Assembly: GCA_008360975.2 (NCBI GenBank)
Contig: VLJF02000046.1
Coordinates: 3,162,001 to 3,226,000, forward strand
Source: Lichenostomus cassidix
Taxonomy: Eukaryota > Chordata > Aves > Passeriformes > Meliphagidae
Length of the DNA: 64,000 nucleotides
Direction of reading: 5' to 3'
Part shown: positions 8,760 to 21,117 of the stretch, piece by piece
Layout: every line of letters starts with the position of its first letter
Numbering within the stretch: the stretch's first letter is position 1
Program-made: the position numbers and the translations under genes
Notes under the pieces: generated by a model
Told to the model about the DNA's origin: nothing
Seen by the model: the letters and a program-made list of their open reading frames with translations, nothing else
Database searches by the model: none

Positions 8760-10590
8760 TTTTTGCCATGCAGCTTGCTCAATATGAATCAATGTGAAAT
8801 CAGATTTCAGAATTTGGTGGGAAGCAACTGCAGCTGAGTAAGAGAAGTCACATCCCGTGATTTCACTAAAATTACAAATATTTGTATGATTACTGGTATA
8901 AGCTATTACATTTTCTACTGTGATATTACTACAAACAGTTCATAAGCACACACAACCTTTGCCAATACAGATTATTACAGTTTTAGGGTTAACTTCAGGA
9001 TGAAGTTCAAAATGGCAAACTTTTTGGTCAGTGTCTAAACAAAAATCTCGTGTTCTGATGGTGTTATTTTCACAGATAATTCCTAGTTGTTCCCGCACAA
9101 TGCAGCATTCCAGGTCTATCATTTGCCATTTATCATTCACATTTTGGGCCCATGCTCTATGCTCGAAAGGATAGAGTATAGTTCCATTGTGGTTCAAGCC
9201 TAATGTGAAAACAGGATAAATCAAAGATACTGAAGCATTGTGAATAGTTAATACATAAGCTGTAACAGTGTTATTAACATGATTATAGGTAAAATTTACC
9301 AACTTCCACCAAGATTGGAGGTTCTTTTCAAAATTGTTAGCACTATCCCAAATTATTTTTTGGATTTCTGTAGGAAAAATGCCTTCTTAAAGGCTGTTGC
9401 ATTTTTGTCAGATCAAAAGTTGCAGTAGCCAATTTATTCAATAATACCTCCTAATCAATGCTATTTAGAACCCCCAGTCTAGTTCCTAAAAACACCAGTC
9501 AGGTCTCTCAATATTCATCTCCAGGAAAAAGGGAGCAACCTTTTTGAGAGACCATTCTGGTTTAAATAATATTTGTTGTTGGCTAGTGTTTCCAATTACA
9601 AATAGTATTGAAGACCAGGTTCTACTTTCCTGCATCTCACTTGAATTTTTTCATCAATGATACCAGGCAGGGTTCTAACCCACGCATTCTTATCCCAGAC
9701 CCACTCATTTTTTTCTCAGACCCATTCAGATGAATGGTAAACTTCGTCATCCTATGAGGGCTTGAGACCAAGGCCATTCATTAGTATTTTGGTTATGGGT
9801 AGGAGGTGCAATGTAGAAAAGTATGAGCAACCTAATCAAAATTTTGTAGACCATTTTCAGATTTAGGTCTTCAATTCTTATTAATGTTTCTTCTGAAAAA
9901 AATCTTAAAGTCCCACGGGGTTCTCCTGCAAAAACAAAAGTAGAAAACTTGCCTGTTTCAGGCAAAAAGGAATTAAAATGAAGGAACAATAAACCAGGCA
10001 TTTACTGTTTGGTGTTGGGAAAAAGGAGGGGCCACCCGGATGACTGAGGCAGGTTTGTCTTGGCTGATATCCAGACTCTCCATTTCTTGGATAGAAAGGT
10101 TTTTTGAGGCTCCTTCAATTTGTGCATCGACTTCAATGAAAGCCAGGCTTGCTGCAAACAAACCTTTCTCCCAAGCAGTATAGCTTTTCTCAGTATCCTT
10201 AAAACTACAAGAATAAAATCCCACAATAGCTGTGATTAACAAATCTCCTTTTTCTGTTTTGGTGAGCTGTTTAATATAAATCTATTCTCCACTTCCCTGC
10301 CCACCACTAGGAAATGGAGTTTCTAGTCTCCCTCTACTAGAGAAAAAAGTTTGCTTTGATGTCTTGTCTGCACCATCCACAAAAGGGGGCAGAAGCTGTG
10401 ACAGGTGAACTTTCTTTCACAGAGGAAAAGGAATGTGGTTTTGGCACATGCCACTGGGTTACCAGTTTGCTCAATTTATCTAAAGATAAATCATCCAATA
10501 AATCTTTAGGAATTGCTTTTTTAAGTCCTAAAGTACTTAAAGGGCCACCAATCAAGTTGGACCGAAAGGGGTTTAGGTTGTGACTGTTCC
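8760..10590 (-). pseudogene. ERV env-like remnant, unit A
   Basis: Several minus-strand frames interrupted by stops and frameshifts lie between LTRs A and B. The 8,940-9,302 frame has many N-x-S/T sites (NFTYNHVNNT) and clustered cysteines (CIGKGCVCL), as in a retroviral envelope surface subunit. Frames at 9,747-10,242 and 10,337-10,666 should be more N-terminal. Position just 5' of a 3' LTR supports env. The whole unit repeats at 11,268-13,105. No complete frame remains. The env family was not identified with certainty. Confidence 0.6.
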
Positions 10591-10599
10591 TTGGCAACA

Positions 10600-11086
10600 T
10601 CTGCAGTTTTGCTGGGGCAGAGCAGTAGGTGTTCCTCTGCCTCTGTGTCAATGAATGTGATCTCACAGTGGGGAAGATCTGCAGAGTTCAGTCACTCCAG
10701 AGCTGTCTTTCATGCTAGTCCATACACCTGGTCCCTCCTTGCCACCCTCCTTTGCTCCCCTTAATTCCTGTGGAGATTTGCCAAACTCCACCTGGCAGGG
10801 CCAAGGGAGGAGTGTCCGAGGCATGGTCAGCTTTGGAGGCAGGTTTTTCACAGTAGTGAATAATGGGTGTCAGGGCGACAGGAGCAAAGCCTTCGTCACA
10901 CACCAGCTTTGGCAGCACAAGGCCTTTGTTCTGTACCAGCTCAGGCAGGGGCAAAGCACTCGTTCTGTACCAGCTCTGGGAGGTACAAAGCATTCTCTGT
11001 GTAAGTCCTGCACCTGTGGTTTCTGATGAGAAATGTTGAGACAGAACTCGATTCTTTGATCAACCCTTACAGCACCCAGTGGCTCA
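10600..11086 (-). mobile_element. ERV LTR B (partial)
   Basis: It matches LTR A from about 10,640 to the ggctcaaca end at 11,086, but the R-U5 end with the polyadenylation signal is absent. The left edge runs into the env unit A leader. The TATA position reads CATGAAAG. Confidence 0.7.
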
Positions 11087-11267
11087 ACATTTATCTTCAG
11101 GACCAGTTGTCTTCTTCTGGGTGAGCTGTCTTCTTCAGGATGAGTTGTCTTCTGGATGAGTTGTCTTCTGGTTTCGGGATGAGTTGTGTTTGGGACCACA
11201 TGGTGGTAACACTATGGAAGGGAGAAGGGGAGAGAAGGGAAGGAAGGGAAACAAGACAGGAAAGATT

Positions 11268-13105
11268 TTTACATTACTTTTTGCCATGCAGCTTGCTCAA
11301 TATGAATCAATGTGATACCAGATTTCAGAATTTGGTGGGAAGTGACTGGAGCTGAGTAAGAGAAGTCACATCCCATAATTTCAGTAAAATTACAAACACA
11401 AACATTTGTATGATTACTGGTATTAGCTATTACATTTCCTACTGTGATATTACTACAAACAGTTCTTAAGCATACACAACTTTTGCCAATACAGATTTTT
11501 GCAGTTTTAGAGTTAATTTCCTTCAAAATGGTAAACCTTTGGTCAGTGTCTAAACAAAAAATCTCATGTTCTGATGGTGTTACTTTCAGAGATAATTCCT
11601 AGTTGTTCCCACACCATGCAGCATTCCAGGTCTATTGTTTGCCATTTATCATTCACCTTTTGGGCTCACGCTCTGTGCTCGAAAGGATATAGTTCCATTG
11701 TGGTTCAAGCCTAATGCGAAAACAGGATAAATCAGTTATTGAAGCATTGTGAATGGTTAACAGATAAGCTGTAACAGTGTTATTAACAGAATCATAGGTG
11801 AGATTTACCAACTTCCACCAAGGTTGGAGGTTCTTTTCAGAATTGTTATCACTATCCCAAATTATTTTTTGGATTTCTGCAGGAAAAAGGCCTTCTTAAA
11901 GGCTGTTGCATTTTTGTCAGGTCAAAAGTTGAAGTAGCCAATTTGTTCAGTAATTCTTCTGAATCAATGCTATTTAGAACCCTCAGTCTGGTTCCTAAAA
12001 ACACCAGTCGGGACTCTCGATATTCATCTCTGGGGAAAAGGGAGCAACCTTTTTGAGAGACCATTCTGGTTTAAATAACATTTGTTGTTGGCTGGTGTTT
12101 CCAATTACAGATGGTAATGAAAACCAGGTTCTACTTTCCTGCATCCCACTTGAATTTTTTCATCAATGAAACCGGGCAGGGTTCTAACCCACACATTTTT
12201 AACCCAGACCCACTCATTTTTTTCTCAGACCCATTCAGATGAATGGTAAACTTCGTCATCCTATGAGGGCTTGAGACCAAGGCCATTCATTAGTATTTTG
12301 GTTATGGGTAGGAGGTGCAATGTAGAAAAGTACGAGCAACCTAATCAAAATTTTGTAGACCATTTTCAGATTTAGGTCTTCAATTCTTATTAATGTTTCT
12401 TCTGAAAAAAATCTTAAAGTCCCACGGGGTTCTCCTGCAAAAACAAAAGTAGAAAACTTGCCCTTTTCAGGCAAAAAGGAGTTAAAATGATGGAACAATA
12501 AACCAGGCATTTATTGTTTGGTGTTGGGAAAAAGGAGGGGCCACCCAGATGGCTGAGGCAGGTTTATCTTGGCTGATATCCAGACTCTCTGTTTCTTGGA
12601 TAGAAAGGTTTTTTGAGGCTCCTTCAATCTGTGCATCTATTTCAATGAAAGCCAGGCTTGCTGCAAACAAACCTTTCTCCCAAGCAGTATAGCTTTTCTC
12701 AGTATCCTTAAAACTACAAGAATAAAATCCCACAATAGCTGTGATTAACAAATCTCCTTTTTCTGTTTTAGTGAGCTGTTTAATATAAATCTATTCTCCA
12801 CTTCCCTGCCCACCACTAGGAAATGGAGATTCTAGTTTCCCTCTACTAGAGAAAAAAGTTTACTTTGATGTCTTGTCTGCACCATCCACAAAAGGGGGGA
12901 GAAGCTGCGACAGGTGAACTTTCTTTCACAAAGGAAAAGGAATATGGTTTTGGCACACGCCACTGGGTTACCAGTTTGCTCAATTTATCTAAAGGTAAAC
13001 GATCCAATAAATCTTTAGGAATTGCTTTTTTAAGTCCTAAAGTACTTAAAGGGCCACCAATCAAGTTGGACCAAAAGGGGTTTAGGTTGTGACTGTTCCT
13101 TGGCC
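11268..13105 (-). pseudogene. ERV env-like remnant, unit B
   Basis: Direct tandem copy of unit A at about 2.5-kb spacing, on the minus strand, with its own stops and indels. The frame at 12,256-12,510 is nearly identical to 9,747-10,001 and that at 12,482-12,751 to 9,973-10,242. The glycosylated C-terminal part is more broken than in unit A. Confidence 0.6.
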
Positions 13106-13572
13106 ACATCTGCAGTTTTGCTGGGGCAGAGCAGTAGGCATTCCTCTGCCTCTGTGTCGATCAATGTGATCTCACAGTGGGGAAGATCTGCAGAGTTCAG
13201 TCACTCCAGAGCTGTCTTTCATGCTAGTCCATACACCTGGTCCCTCCTTGCCACCCTCCTTTGCTCCCCCTTAATTCCTGTGGAGATTTGCCAAACTCCA
13301 CCTGGCAGGGCCAAGGGAGGAGTGTCCGAGGCATGGTCAGCTTTGGAGGCAGGTTTTTCACAGTAGTGAATGATGGGTGTCAGGGTGACAGGAGCAAAGC
13401 CTTTGTCACACACCAGCTTTGGCAGCACAAGGCCTTTGTTCTGTACCAGCTCAGGCAGGGGCAAAGCACTTGTTCTGTACCAGCTCTGGGAGGTACAAAG
13501 CCTTCTCTGTGTAAGTCCTGCACCTGTGGTTTCTGATGGGAAATGTTGAGACAGAACTCGATTCTTTGATCT
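13106..13572 (-). mobile_element. ERV LTR C (partial)
   Basis: Near-identical to LTR B from about 13,150, again lacking the R-U5 end. It stops at cgattctttgat (13,572), short of the LTR's start, where CR1 sequence begins. Confidence 0.65.
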
Positions 13573-13789
13573 TACACTAGGTTAAGAACTGGCTGGACAG
13601 GCATAGGCAGACCAAGAGAGTGGTGGGGGATGCTGCCACATCCTGTGTATGTCCAGTGACCACTGGTGACCCCCAGGGATCAGTGCTGGGCTCAGTTTTA
13701 TTTCATAACTTTATTGATGATCTGGATGAAGGGATTGAGCCCACCATCAGCAAATTGGCAGATGACACCAAGCTGGGTGTGAGTGTGGA
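13573..13789 (+). mobile_element. CR1 LINE fragment, reverse transcriptase region
   Basis: The plus-strand translation has the CR1 ORF2 words [13 protein letters not shown] and ADDTKLG, the latter around the catalytic DD of reverse transcriptase. It is cut off by the assembly gap at 13,790. Confidence 0.85.
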
Positions 13790-14289
13790 NNNNNNNNNNN
13801 NNNNNNNNNNNNNNNNNNNNNNNNNNNNNNNNNNNNNNNNNNNNNNNNNNNNNNNNNNNNNNNNNNNNNNNNNNNNNNNNNNNNNNNNNNNNNNNNNNNN
13901 NNNNNNNNNNNNNNNNNNNNNNNNNNNNNNNNNNNNNNNNNNNNNNNNNNNNNNNNNNNNNNNNNNNNNNNNNNNNNNNNNNNNNNNNNNNNNNNNNNNN
14001 NNNNNNNNNNNNNNNNNNNNNNNNNNNNNNNNNNNNNNNNNNNNNNNNNNNNNNNNNNNNNNNNNNNNNNNNNNNNNNNNNNNNNNNNNNNNNNNNNNNN
14101 NNNNNNNNNNNNNNNNNNNNNNNNNNNNNNNNNNNNNNNNNNNNNNNNNNNNNNNNNNNNNNNNNNNNNNNNNNNNNNNNNNNNNNNNNNNNNNNNNNNN
14201 NNNNNNNNNNNNNNNNNNNNNNNNNNNNNNNNNNNNNNNNNNNNNNNNNNNNNNNNNNNNNNNNNNNNNNNNNNNNNNNNNNNNNNNNN
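13790..14289. other. Assembly gap (500 N)
   Basis: Exactly 500 N, a fixed scaffolding length, so the true distance is unknown. It lies at the left end of the left inverted-repeat arm. Confidence 1.
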
Positions 14290-15170
14290 TGAAGTGGCAC
14301 TAAAATGGCAAAAAGTGGAACCAAAGTGACATCAAATGACACCAAATTAGAACTAAATGGCACCAGAATGACATTAAATGGCCTCAAATGGCACTAAATG
14401 GTATTAAAGTGGCACTAAATGGCACTGAAGTTACACTAAATGGCACTAAAGTGACACCAGGAGTTATTAAATGGAACCAAAGTGGCACCAAATGGCACTA
14501 AAATGACACCAAAACACAAAGTGACATCAAACACCAAAGTGACACTGAATGGCACTAAAGTGACACCAAATGTCACCAAGTGACACCAACACATGGCACT
14601 AAGTGGCATTAAAGTGACACTAAATGGCACCAAGTGACACAAAGTGGCACTAAATGGCACCAAAATGGCACAAATCACTAAAGTGCATCAAATTGGCAAA
14701 AAATGACACTAAATGGCACCAAAGTGACACTGAATTGCACTGAAATGGCACTAAATGGCATTAAACACAAACAAGTGACACTAGATGGCACCAAATAGCA
14801 CTAAAGGGCATCAAAGTGACACTAGATGGCGCCAAAGTGACACTAAATTCCACCAAAGTGACAAAAAAAGGCATTAAATGGCACCAGAGTGGCACTAAAT
14901 GTCACTAAAAGTCACTAAAGTGACACTAAATGGCATCAAATGGCACCAAAGTGGCACTAAATGGCAACAAAAAGGACAAAAATGGCACCAAAGTGGCACT
15001 AAAGGGACATCAAGTGACACCAAAGTGGCAAAAAGAGACACCAAGTGACATCAAATGGCACCGAAATGACACCAAGTGGCACTAAAGGGACACTAAGTGG
15101 CACTAAATGGCACCAAATTGTCACCAAATGGCTCCAAAGTGACACCAAAGTGTCCCAAACACCCCCAATG
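14290..15170. repeat. Satellite A, copy 2
   Basis: Same 21-bp family and orientation as 2,640-4,500, shorter, with local deletions. The LTR end of the module lies in or beyond the gap. Confidence 0.9.
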
Positions 15171-16588
15171 TTCCCAAATGTCCCCTTTCCACTCCAAATT
15201 CCTCAATTTCCACCCAAAACTCCCCAAATATCCCCAATTTATTCCCATTTCCCCCAATTTCCCCCAAATTTTCCCAATTTTTCCCTCATTTATTCTCATT
15301 TTACCCCCAATTTCCCCAAGTTTTTCCCATTTTCCTCTATTTCCCCCAATTTCCCCCAAATTAGTTCCCCTTTTCCCCCAAGTTTCCCCAATTTTCCTTA
15401 ATTTTTCCCAATTTCCCCCATTTCTCCCCAATTTTCCCCATTTATTTCCCATTTTCCCCAATTTTTCCCATTTTCCCCCAAATTTTCCTTTTATTCCCCA
15501 ATTTTCCCCATTTTCCTCCATTTCCCCCAATTTCCCACAATTTTTCCCATTTTCCCCCAAAAAATTCCCCAAATTTTCCTCCTTTTCCCCCATTCTATTT
15601 GCATTTTTCCCCCCTTTCCCCCAAATTTTCCCCAAATTTCCCCAAAATTCCCCAAATGTCTCTCAAATTTTCTGCACTTCCCCCAAATTTTCCCAAAAAA
15701 TTCCCCCAAATTTTTGCCCAAATTTCCACTTTTTTTTCTCAGAATTTTCCTTCAAAATTCCCCCAAACTTTCCCAATTTTTTCCAAAGTTTTCTCCCAAA
15801 CTTCCCAAATTTTCCGTCCAAATTCCCCAAATTTTCCCCAAATTTTTCCCCAAACTTCCTTGAAATTTCCCAAATTTTCCCCAAAATTTCCCCCCAAATT
15901 TTCCCAAAATTTCCCAGAACTTTCTTTAAAAAATCCCCAAACTTTCCCCATTTTCCCCAAAAAATTTTCACCCAAACTTCCCCAAAATTTCCCCAAATTT
16001 CCCCAAAATGTTCCCGAAACTTCTCCAAAATTTCCCCCAAATTTTCCCAGAAATTTCTTTCAATTTTTCCCATTTCTCTCTGAAATTTCCCCCAAACTTC
16101 CCCAAAATTTCCCCAATTTCCCTCAAATTTCACCCCAATTTCCCACCAAATTTCCCCTCAAATTTCCCCCATATTTGTCCAAATTTTTGCCCAAATTTCC
16201 CTAAAATGTCCCCAATTTCTCCCAAGTTTTTTCCCAAATTTCTCCAAAATTTCCTCAATTCTCAAATTTTCCCAGAATTTTTCTCTGAACTTCCCCCTCA
16301 ATTTCCCCATTTTTTCCCCAAAATTTTCTCCCAAACTTCCCCAACATTTTCCCGCAATTCCCCAAAATTTCCCCAATTTTCCCAAAATTTCCCCCAAACT
16401 TCCATGAAATCTCCCCAAAATTTCCCCCAAATTTCCCTCAATTTCCCCCAAGTTTGCTCCCAAATTTCCCCAGAAATTCCCCAAAATTTCCCTCAAATTT
16501 TCCCAACATCTCCCCCCAAATTTTCCCAACATTTCCCCCCAAATTTTCCCCCATTTTCCCCAAAAATTTCCCCCATTCTCCCCCTATG
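15170..16588. repeat. Satellite B (pyrimidine-rich), copy 2
   Basis: C/T/A-rich units as in copy 1. The 328-residue open frame at 15,097-16,083 consists of P, F, S and N repeats and is a satellite artefact. Confidence 0.9.
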
Positions 16589-17202
16589 GAATGTGGAATG
16601 GGGACATGGAATGGGGACATGGGGGCTGTGGGATGGGGTTGTGGGGAGGGACATGGGGGTGTGGGACAAATGAGATGGGACATGGAATTGAGGACAGGGG
16701 ATGGGGGATATGGGGGATCTGGGATGGGAAACATGGAATTGGGACAGGGGGATATGGGGGGTGGGGGATGGAGGATGTGGGATGTGGAACAAGAGGGACA
16801 CAGGGGAACAGACATGGAAGGGGAGATGTGGGATGGGGGCATGGAATGGCAGACAAGGGGCATGTGGGAGATGGGACATGGAATGGGGACATGGGGGATG
16901 GAGATGGGACATGGAATGGGGACATGGGGGAAGGAGATGGGACATGGAATGGGGACATGGGGGATGGAGATGGGACATGGAATGGGGACCACAGGACAGG
17001 CACAGGGAATGGGGAACATGGGGGATATGGGGGACATGGAATGGGGGAATGGGATGAGGGACATGGGGGATTTGGGTTATTGGGAAGATGAAATGTTGGA
17101 CATGGAGTGGGGACTTGGGATATGTGGGATGGGGGACAAGGGACACATGGGGGACATGGGGAACATGGGAAACATGGGATCCATGGAAAGTGGACACGTG
17201 TC
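16589..17202. repeat. Purine-rich GGGGACATGG satellite, left copy
   Basis: At 16,588 the plus strand switches from pyrimidine-rich to purine-rich. Units are ggggacatgg, gatgggacatgg and similar, with three copies of a 33-bp higher-order unit at about 16,870-16,985. The words are the reverse complement of those at 6,290-6,375. Long frames of M, G, D and W are artefacts. Confidence 0.9.
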
Positions 17203-18250
17203 ATGGTTTGACCCTGGCCAAATGCCAGGCACCCATGACATCTACTCACTCACTCTTCCCTGCCACAGCTGGGCAGAGGAGAGAAAAAAAGTTAATACAC
17301 ACAGGGCTCATGAGTTGAGATAAGGACTGGGAGACGCACCAAGGACAGAACAGGCTCCTCTTGAAGTTAAAAAGCGAAATTTATTCCTAACAAACTCAGA
17401 GGGAAGACAATGAGAAGCAAAAAAACCCCTCAAATACACTGTTTCCCTGCTCACCCCCTCCCTCCTCCCCACCAGCAGCACAGGGGGACAGAGTATGGGG
17501 GTTTGGTCAGTTCATCACTGAGATCTTCTTCCACTGCTCAGGGGGAGAAGTCTTTTCCTCTGTGTAGCCATGGGGTTCCTCCCACAGGAGGCAGCTCTCT
17601 GTGAACTCCTCCACAAGCAGCAGCCCACCTGAACCTGCTGCAACATGAGCTCCTCCCACGGGCAGACAGTCCTCCCAAAACTGCTACAGTGTTGCTCCCT
17701 CCTCCACGGGGTGCAGCCCTCCAAGGCCAGGCTGTTCCATCTCGGGAGCAAAGCCTCTCTCTCCACTGGGACTCCCACTGGATCACAGCCTCCTCCAGGC
17801 ATCCACCTGCTCTGGCGTGAGCACCTCCCCACGGGCTGTGGGTGGATCTCTGCATTCCCCATGGACCCCATGGGCTGCAGGGGGACAACCTGCTCCCCCC
17901 ATGGTCTTCACCACGACCAGCAGAGGATTGTCAGCTCTGGTGCCTGGAGCACCTCCTCCCCCACCTTCTCCACTGACCTTGGTGTCTCCATGTTGTTTTT
18001 CCCTCACATATTCTCATCTCCCCAACCTTCTCTGGCTAAAAAGAAGTGTGTGCTCACATTGTTTTGATTTCCTCTTAAATATGTTTTCACAGAGGCATAA
18101 CTAACATCTCCAATTGGCCCAGCCTTGGCCAGCAGCATGTCCATCATCTTCAGAGCCATCAGAGATTGGCTCTGCTGGACATGCTGAAAGCTTCCAGAAC
18201 ATTCCCACAGAACACACAGGAGCCATCTTTGTGCCTCCCACCCACTAGAT
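17203..18250 (-). mobile_element. ERVL-like LTR 1 (left arm)
   Basis: Sense minus, since AATAAA is on the minus strand at about 17,381-17,386 and the element ends CAAACCATGACA at 17,203, a typical passerine LTR end. The promoter side, with TATTTAAGAG at about 18,073-18,082, lies near 18.07 kb. The U3 start is approximate. Partner copy: about 49,350-50,404. Confidence 0.7.
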
Positions 18251-18399
18251 AAAACTGGGCTAAGCAAAACCAACTCATGAACACAGGGGTGAATTTGCTC
18301 CCAACCCTTCAGCCACTTCTTCAGACCTACCACAACAGCCTTTAAGGGTTTAAATTTCCCATGGATGCTAAATATACCTTGCTGATCTTCTGGGCTAAG

Positions 18400-18640
18400 C
18401 AAAACCAACACACTCTGCAGTGTCACAATGGTCTCAGTGATTCTATGAGGTCTTGTAGTATCTTAATGGACTCCACGATTCAGTGGGGACCTGCACACAA
18501 ACCCAACCAACCAAGTGTCACAATGGCCACTTGGTTCCATGAGGCTGTGCAATGTCACTTTTGCCCCTTGGATCCATGCAGCCCCCAGTGTCACAACAGC
18601 CCCTTGGTACCATGGCCTGGTTTTTGAAGCAGGGTGACCA
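18400..18640. repeat. 37-bp satellite, small block between the two LTRs
   Basis: About six units built on ttggttccatgaggccctgc with tgtcacaatgg. Same family as 36,650-38,840 and 44,680-45,503. The inverted copy is at about 48,950-49,195. Confidence 0.8.
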
Positions 18641-18649
18641 CAGAGGTGG

Positions 18650-19693
18650 CTTCTGTGAGAAGCTGCTGGAACCTTCCACCATGTTGGGCAGAGCCAATCC
18701 CTGCTGGCTCCAAAGGTGGACATGCCACTGGCCAAGGCTGGGCCAATTACAAATGATGGTAATGCCCTGTGATAACAGATTTAAGGAGAAAGAAAGAACC
18801 AAGAAGTTGTTGCACAGTTGTAATTGTGACCAGAGAAGAGAGGAGTGAGAACATGAGAGGAGAACAGCTCTGCAGACACCAAGGTCAGTGAAGGAGGAGG
18901 GGAGGAGCTGCACCAGGCACTGGAACTGGGATTCCTCTGCAGCCCTTGGTGAAGACCATGGTGAAGCAGCAGTGCCCCTGCAGCTCCTGGAGATCCATGG
19001 GGATGCAGAGATCCACCTGCAGCTCCTGGAGATCCATGGGGTTGCAGAGATCCACCTGCAGCCCATGGAGGAGGAGCCCAGGCCAGAGCAGGGGGATGCC
19101 TGGGAGGAGGCTGTGACCCCTGCAGAGAGGGGCTCTGCTGCCCAGCTGGAGCAGCCTGTCCTTGAAGGACTGACCCCGTAGGAGAGTGACCCACGCTGCA
19201 GCAGCTTTGGGGGACTGTTGCCCGTGGCATGGACTCACATTGCAGCAGTTCACAGGGAGCTGCTGCTGGTGAGATGAACTCACATTGGAGAAGTTCCTGG
19301 AGAACTCTCCCGTGGGAGGAACCCCACAGTGCAGCAGGGGAACAACTCCTCTCCCTAAGCAGAGAGAAATCTCAGATGATGAACTGACCAGAACTGACCA
19401 TTCCTGTCTCCCTGCTCTGCTGGGGGAGGAGATAGAGCTGGGCAGGAGGGAGAGGTGGGGGGAAGGCACTTTTAAGGTTTTATTTTACTTTTCCTGCTCT
19501 GATTTTGTCAGCAATAATTCAATTAATATCTCTAATTGGAGCCTGTTTTTCCCATGACCAAAATTGATGAGGGATCTCTCCCTGTCCTTATCTCAACTCA
19601 TGAACCCCTCGTTCTATTTCCTCTCCCCTGTGCAGCTGCAGAGGGGAGTGAGAGAGAGGCTTTGATGGGTGCCTGGCATCCAGCCAGCATCAA
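18650..19693 (+). mobile_element. ERVL-like LTR 2 (left arm)
   Basis: Related to LTR 1 but in the opposite orientation, ending GCCAGCATCAACA at about 19,693. It carries a 39-bp tandem repeat (ctgcagctcctggagatcca...) at 18,978-19,060, two full units here against three in the right arm. Long minus-strand frames through it are not genes. Confidence 0.7.
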
Positions 19694-21117
19694 CACACTA
19701 CACCCTGTATCTTGTACATCTCATGTATACCTGAAAAATGTTTGGAAGAGAAAAACACATTTATTTTTGAAGAGAAAATCATATTTATTATGGCTTGCAA
19801 CCTTTGAAAGGTAACCTGGATGTGTTTTGTTTGGTTTTGTTACTTCAGGCTTCAGACCCATTAATTGCAGTCTAATTAAAGATGTGTTTCATGGCATGGA
19901 ATAGAAGAATCTACCACAGAGAATGAAGTGTCATGGTTTAAAATTGATCCTATTTGGTCTATGACTTGTGGTCCTTACAAACCCACTGTCCAAGGGCTGG
20001 GTTTGCAAGCTGGAGTTTGAAGCACAGGAAGTTTCTCTGGATAATGCTGCACCCCCATCTCTCCAGATGCAGAAATGGGCCAGAATCCAGCATTTTGAGT
20101 GTGATTTTGGGCTCCTGGCCTTGCCCCAAAGGAGAGACAGGATTTTCCCTGCAGTGTCTACCTGGAGCAGACAGAACAGGTGGGAAGTGTTTGCAGAGTC
20201 CCTGGGAGAGAATATTGGGGTTCCTGTCAGCAGGATCCTTGTGCAGCTCAGGCTGGGTGGGCAGCAGTTCCATCTGCAGCTTCCATGTGCTGCTCCAGCT
20301 GCTGCTGCTGGGGACTCTGAGGGAAGAGGCCATGGGGGGGATGGAAATGCTGCATGGACAACACCATGTCAATCCTTGCAAAAAGCCTTTCCAGTTTTCC
20401 CTTGGATCTGAGATTCCAGGGCCCACAGCTGGGCTTCAGAGTTCTACTGATTTTTATTTGTCAGGTTTCTGAGCAGAGCTCTGAATTGGGCATCTCTTGT
20501 CATTCCTGCTGCTCTTCTGACTTGAAAAAGGATCTGTGCTCCTGTGAGCCACATCCTGAAGGGTGGTTGGCAACCATGGAATCCTCTGAGAAAGCACTTG
20601 ATTGACTTGAGTGCCCTGGCTGGAAAGCTCAGCCTGAGGAAAGAACTGTTCCAGCTGCCTCTGTGTTTGTCCAGTTCCTCACAGCTGAGTCCCTGAACAG
20701 ACAGGGTGGATTTTAGGGGTTTATTTTCCCCTTCTGTTCACTTGGAGGTGATTTTGGGACCCTTTAGAACATCTGACCAGCCCCTGCCCCATCCCATTTT
20801 ATTCTCTCTTCTTTGGAGTTGACCTGCTGCTTTTGACATGGAATTGGTGGTGTCTCCCCATTCTTCCCTCCACCATCAACTGTAACTTATATTAAACAGT
20901 GAAAACTGCCTCGCTTATCTGGTGGGGAAGAGATGAAGGGGAGAAAGTTAACAGTATTTGTTTTCATGAGCCTTGTGACAGTAAAGAAAAATGAGGTTTG
21001 TCATTTTGGTGTGGTGCTGTGTGTTGGGATTTGTAGGTTTATTTCTTGTTATGGTTGTTATTACTTATTGGTATTATTTATTAGTGTTATATTTTAAATC
21101 TTACATTACTAATAGTA
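19694..21117. other. Inner part of left arm, no gene recognised
   Basis: Matches 46,418-47,842 in reverse complement. tgtcatggttta at 19,931 resembles another LTR 3' end on the minus strand, so a further diverged LTR is possible. Frames around 19,954-20,605 have no recognised domain and are equally open on both strands. Confidence 0.4.

Larger units (their letters stand above)
14290..21117. repeat. Left arm of large inverted repeat (partner 46,418-53,290)
   Basis: Sequence here reappears in reverse complement with positions summing to about 67,560-67,600. Shared order is satellite A, satellite B, GGGGACATGG array, LTR, 37-bp satellite, LTR, then 1.4 kb of other sequence. The inner edge is at aatagt near 21,117. 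The outer edge is hidden by the gap. Confidence 0.85.

Noticed and set aside
13620..14387. Frames spanning the first N gap
   Set aside because: They consist mostly of N. Only the CR1 part at 13,573-13,789 is real.
15097..16083. 328-residue plus-strand frame
   Set aside because: Same satellite B artefact, with the same residue pattern in the copies at 4.6 and 51.5 kb.
16454..17323. 289-residue frame of GMGTWGMEMGHG-type repeats
   Set aside because: Tandem GGGGACATGG satellite running into an LTR. All frames and the antisense are equally open.
19954..20472. 172-residue frame repeated in both arms
   Set aside because: Open on both strands in several frames with no recognised domain. Duplication of the arm explains its repetition.
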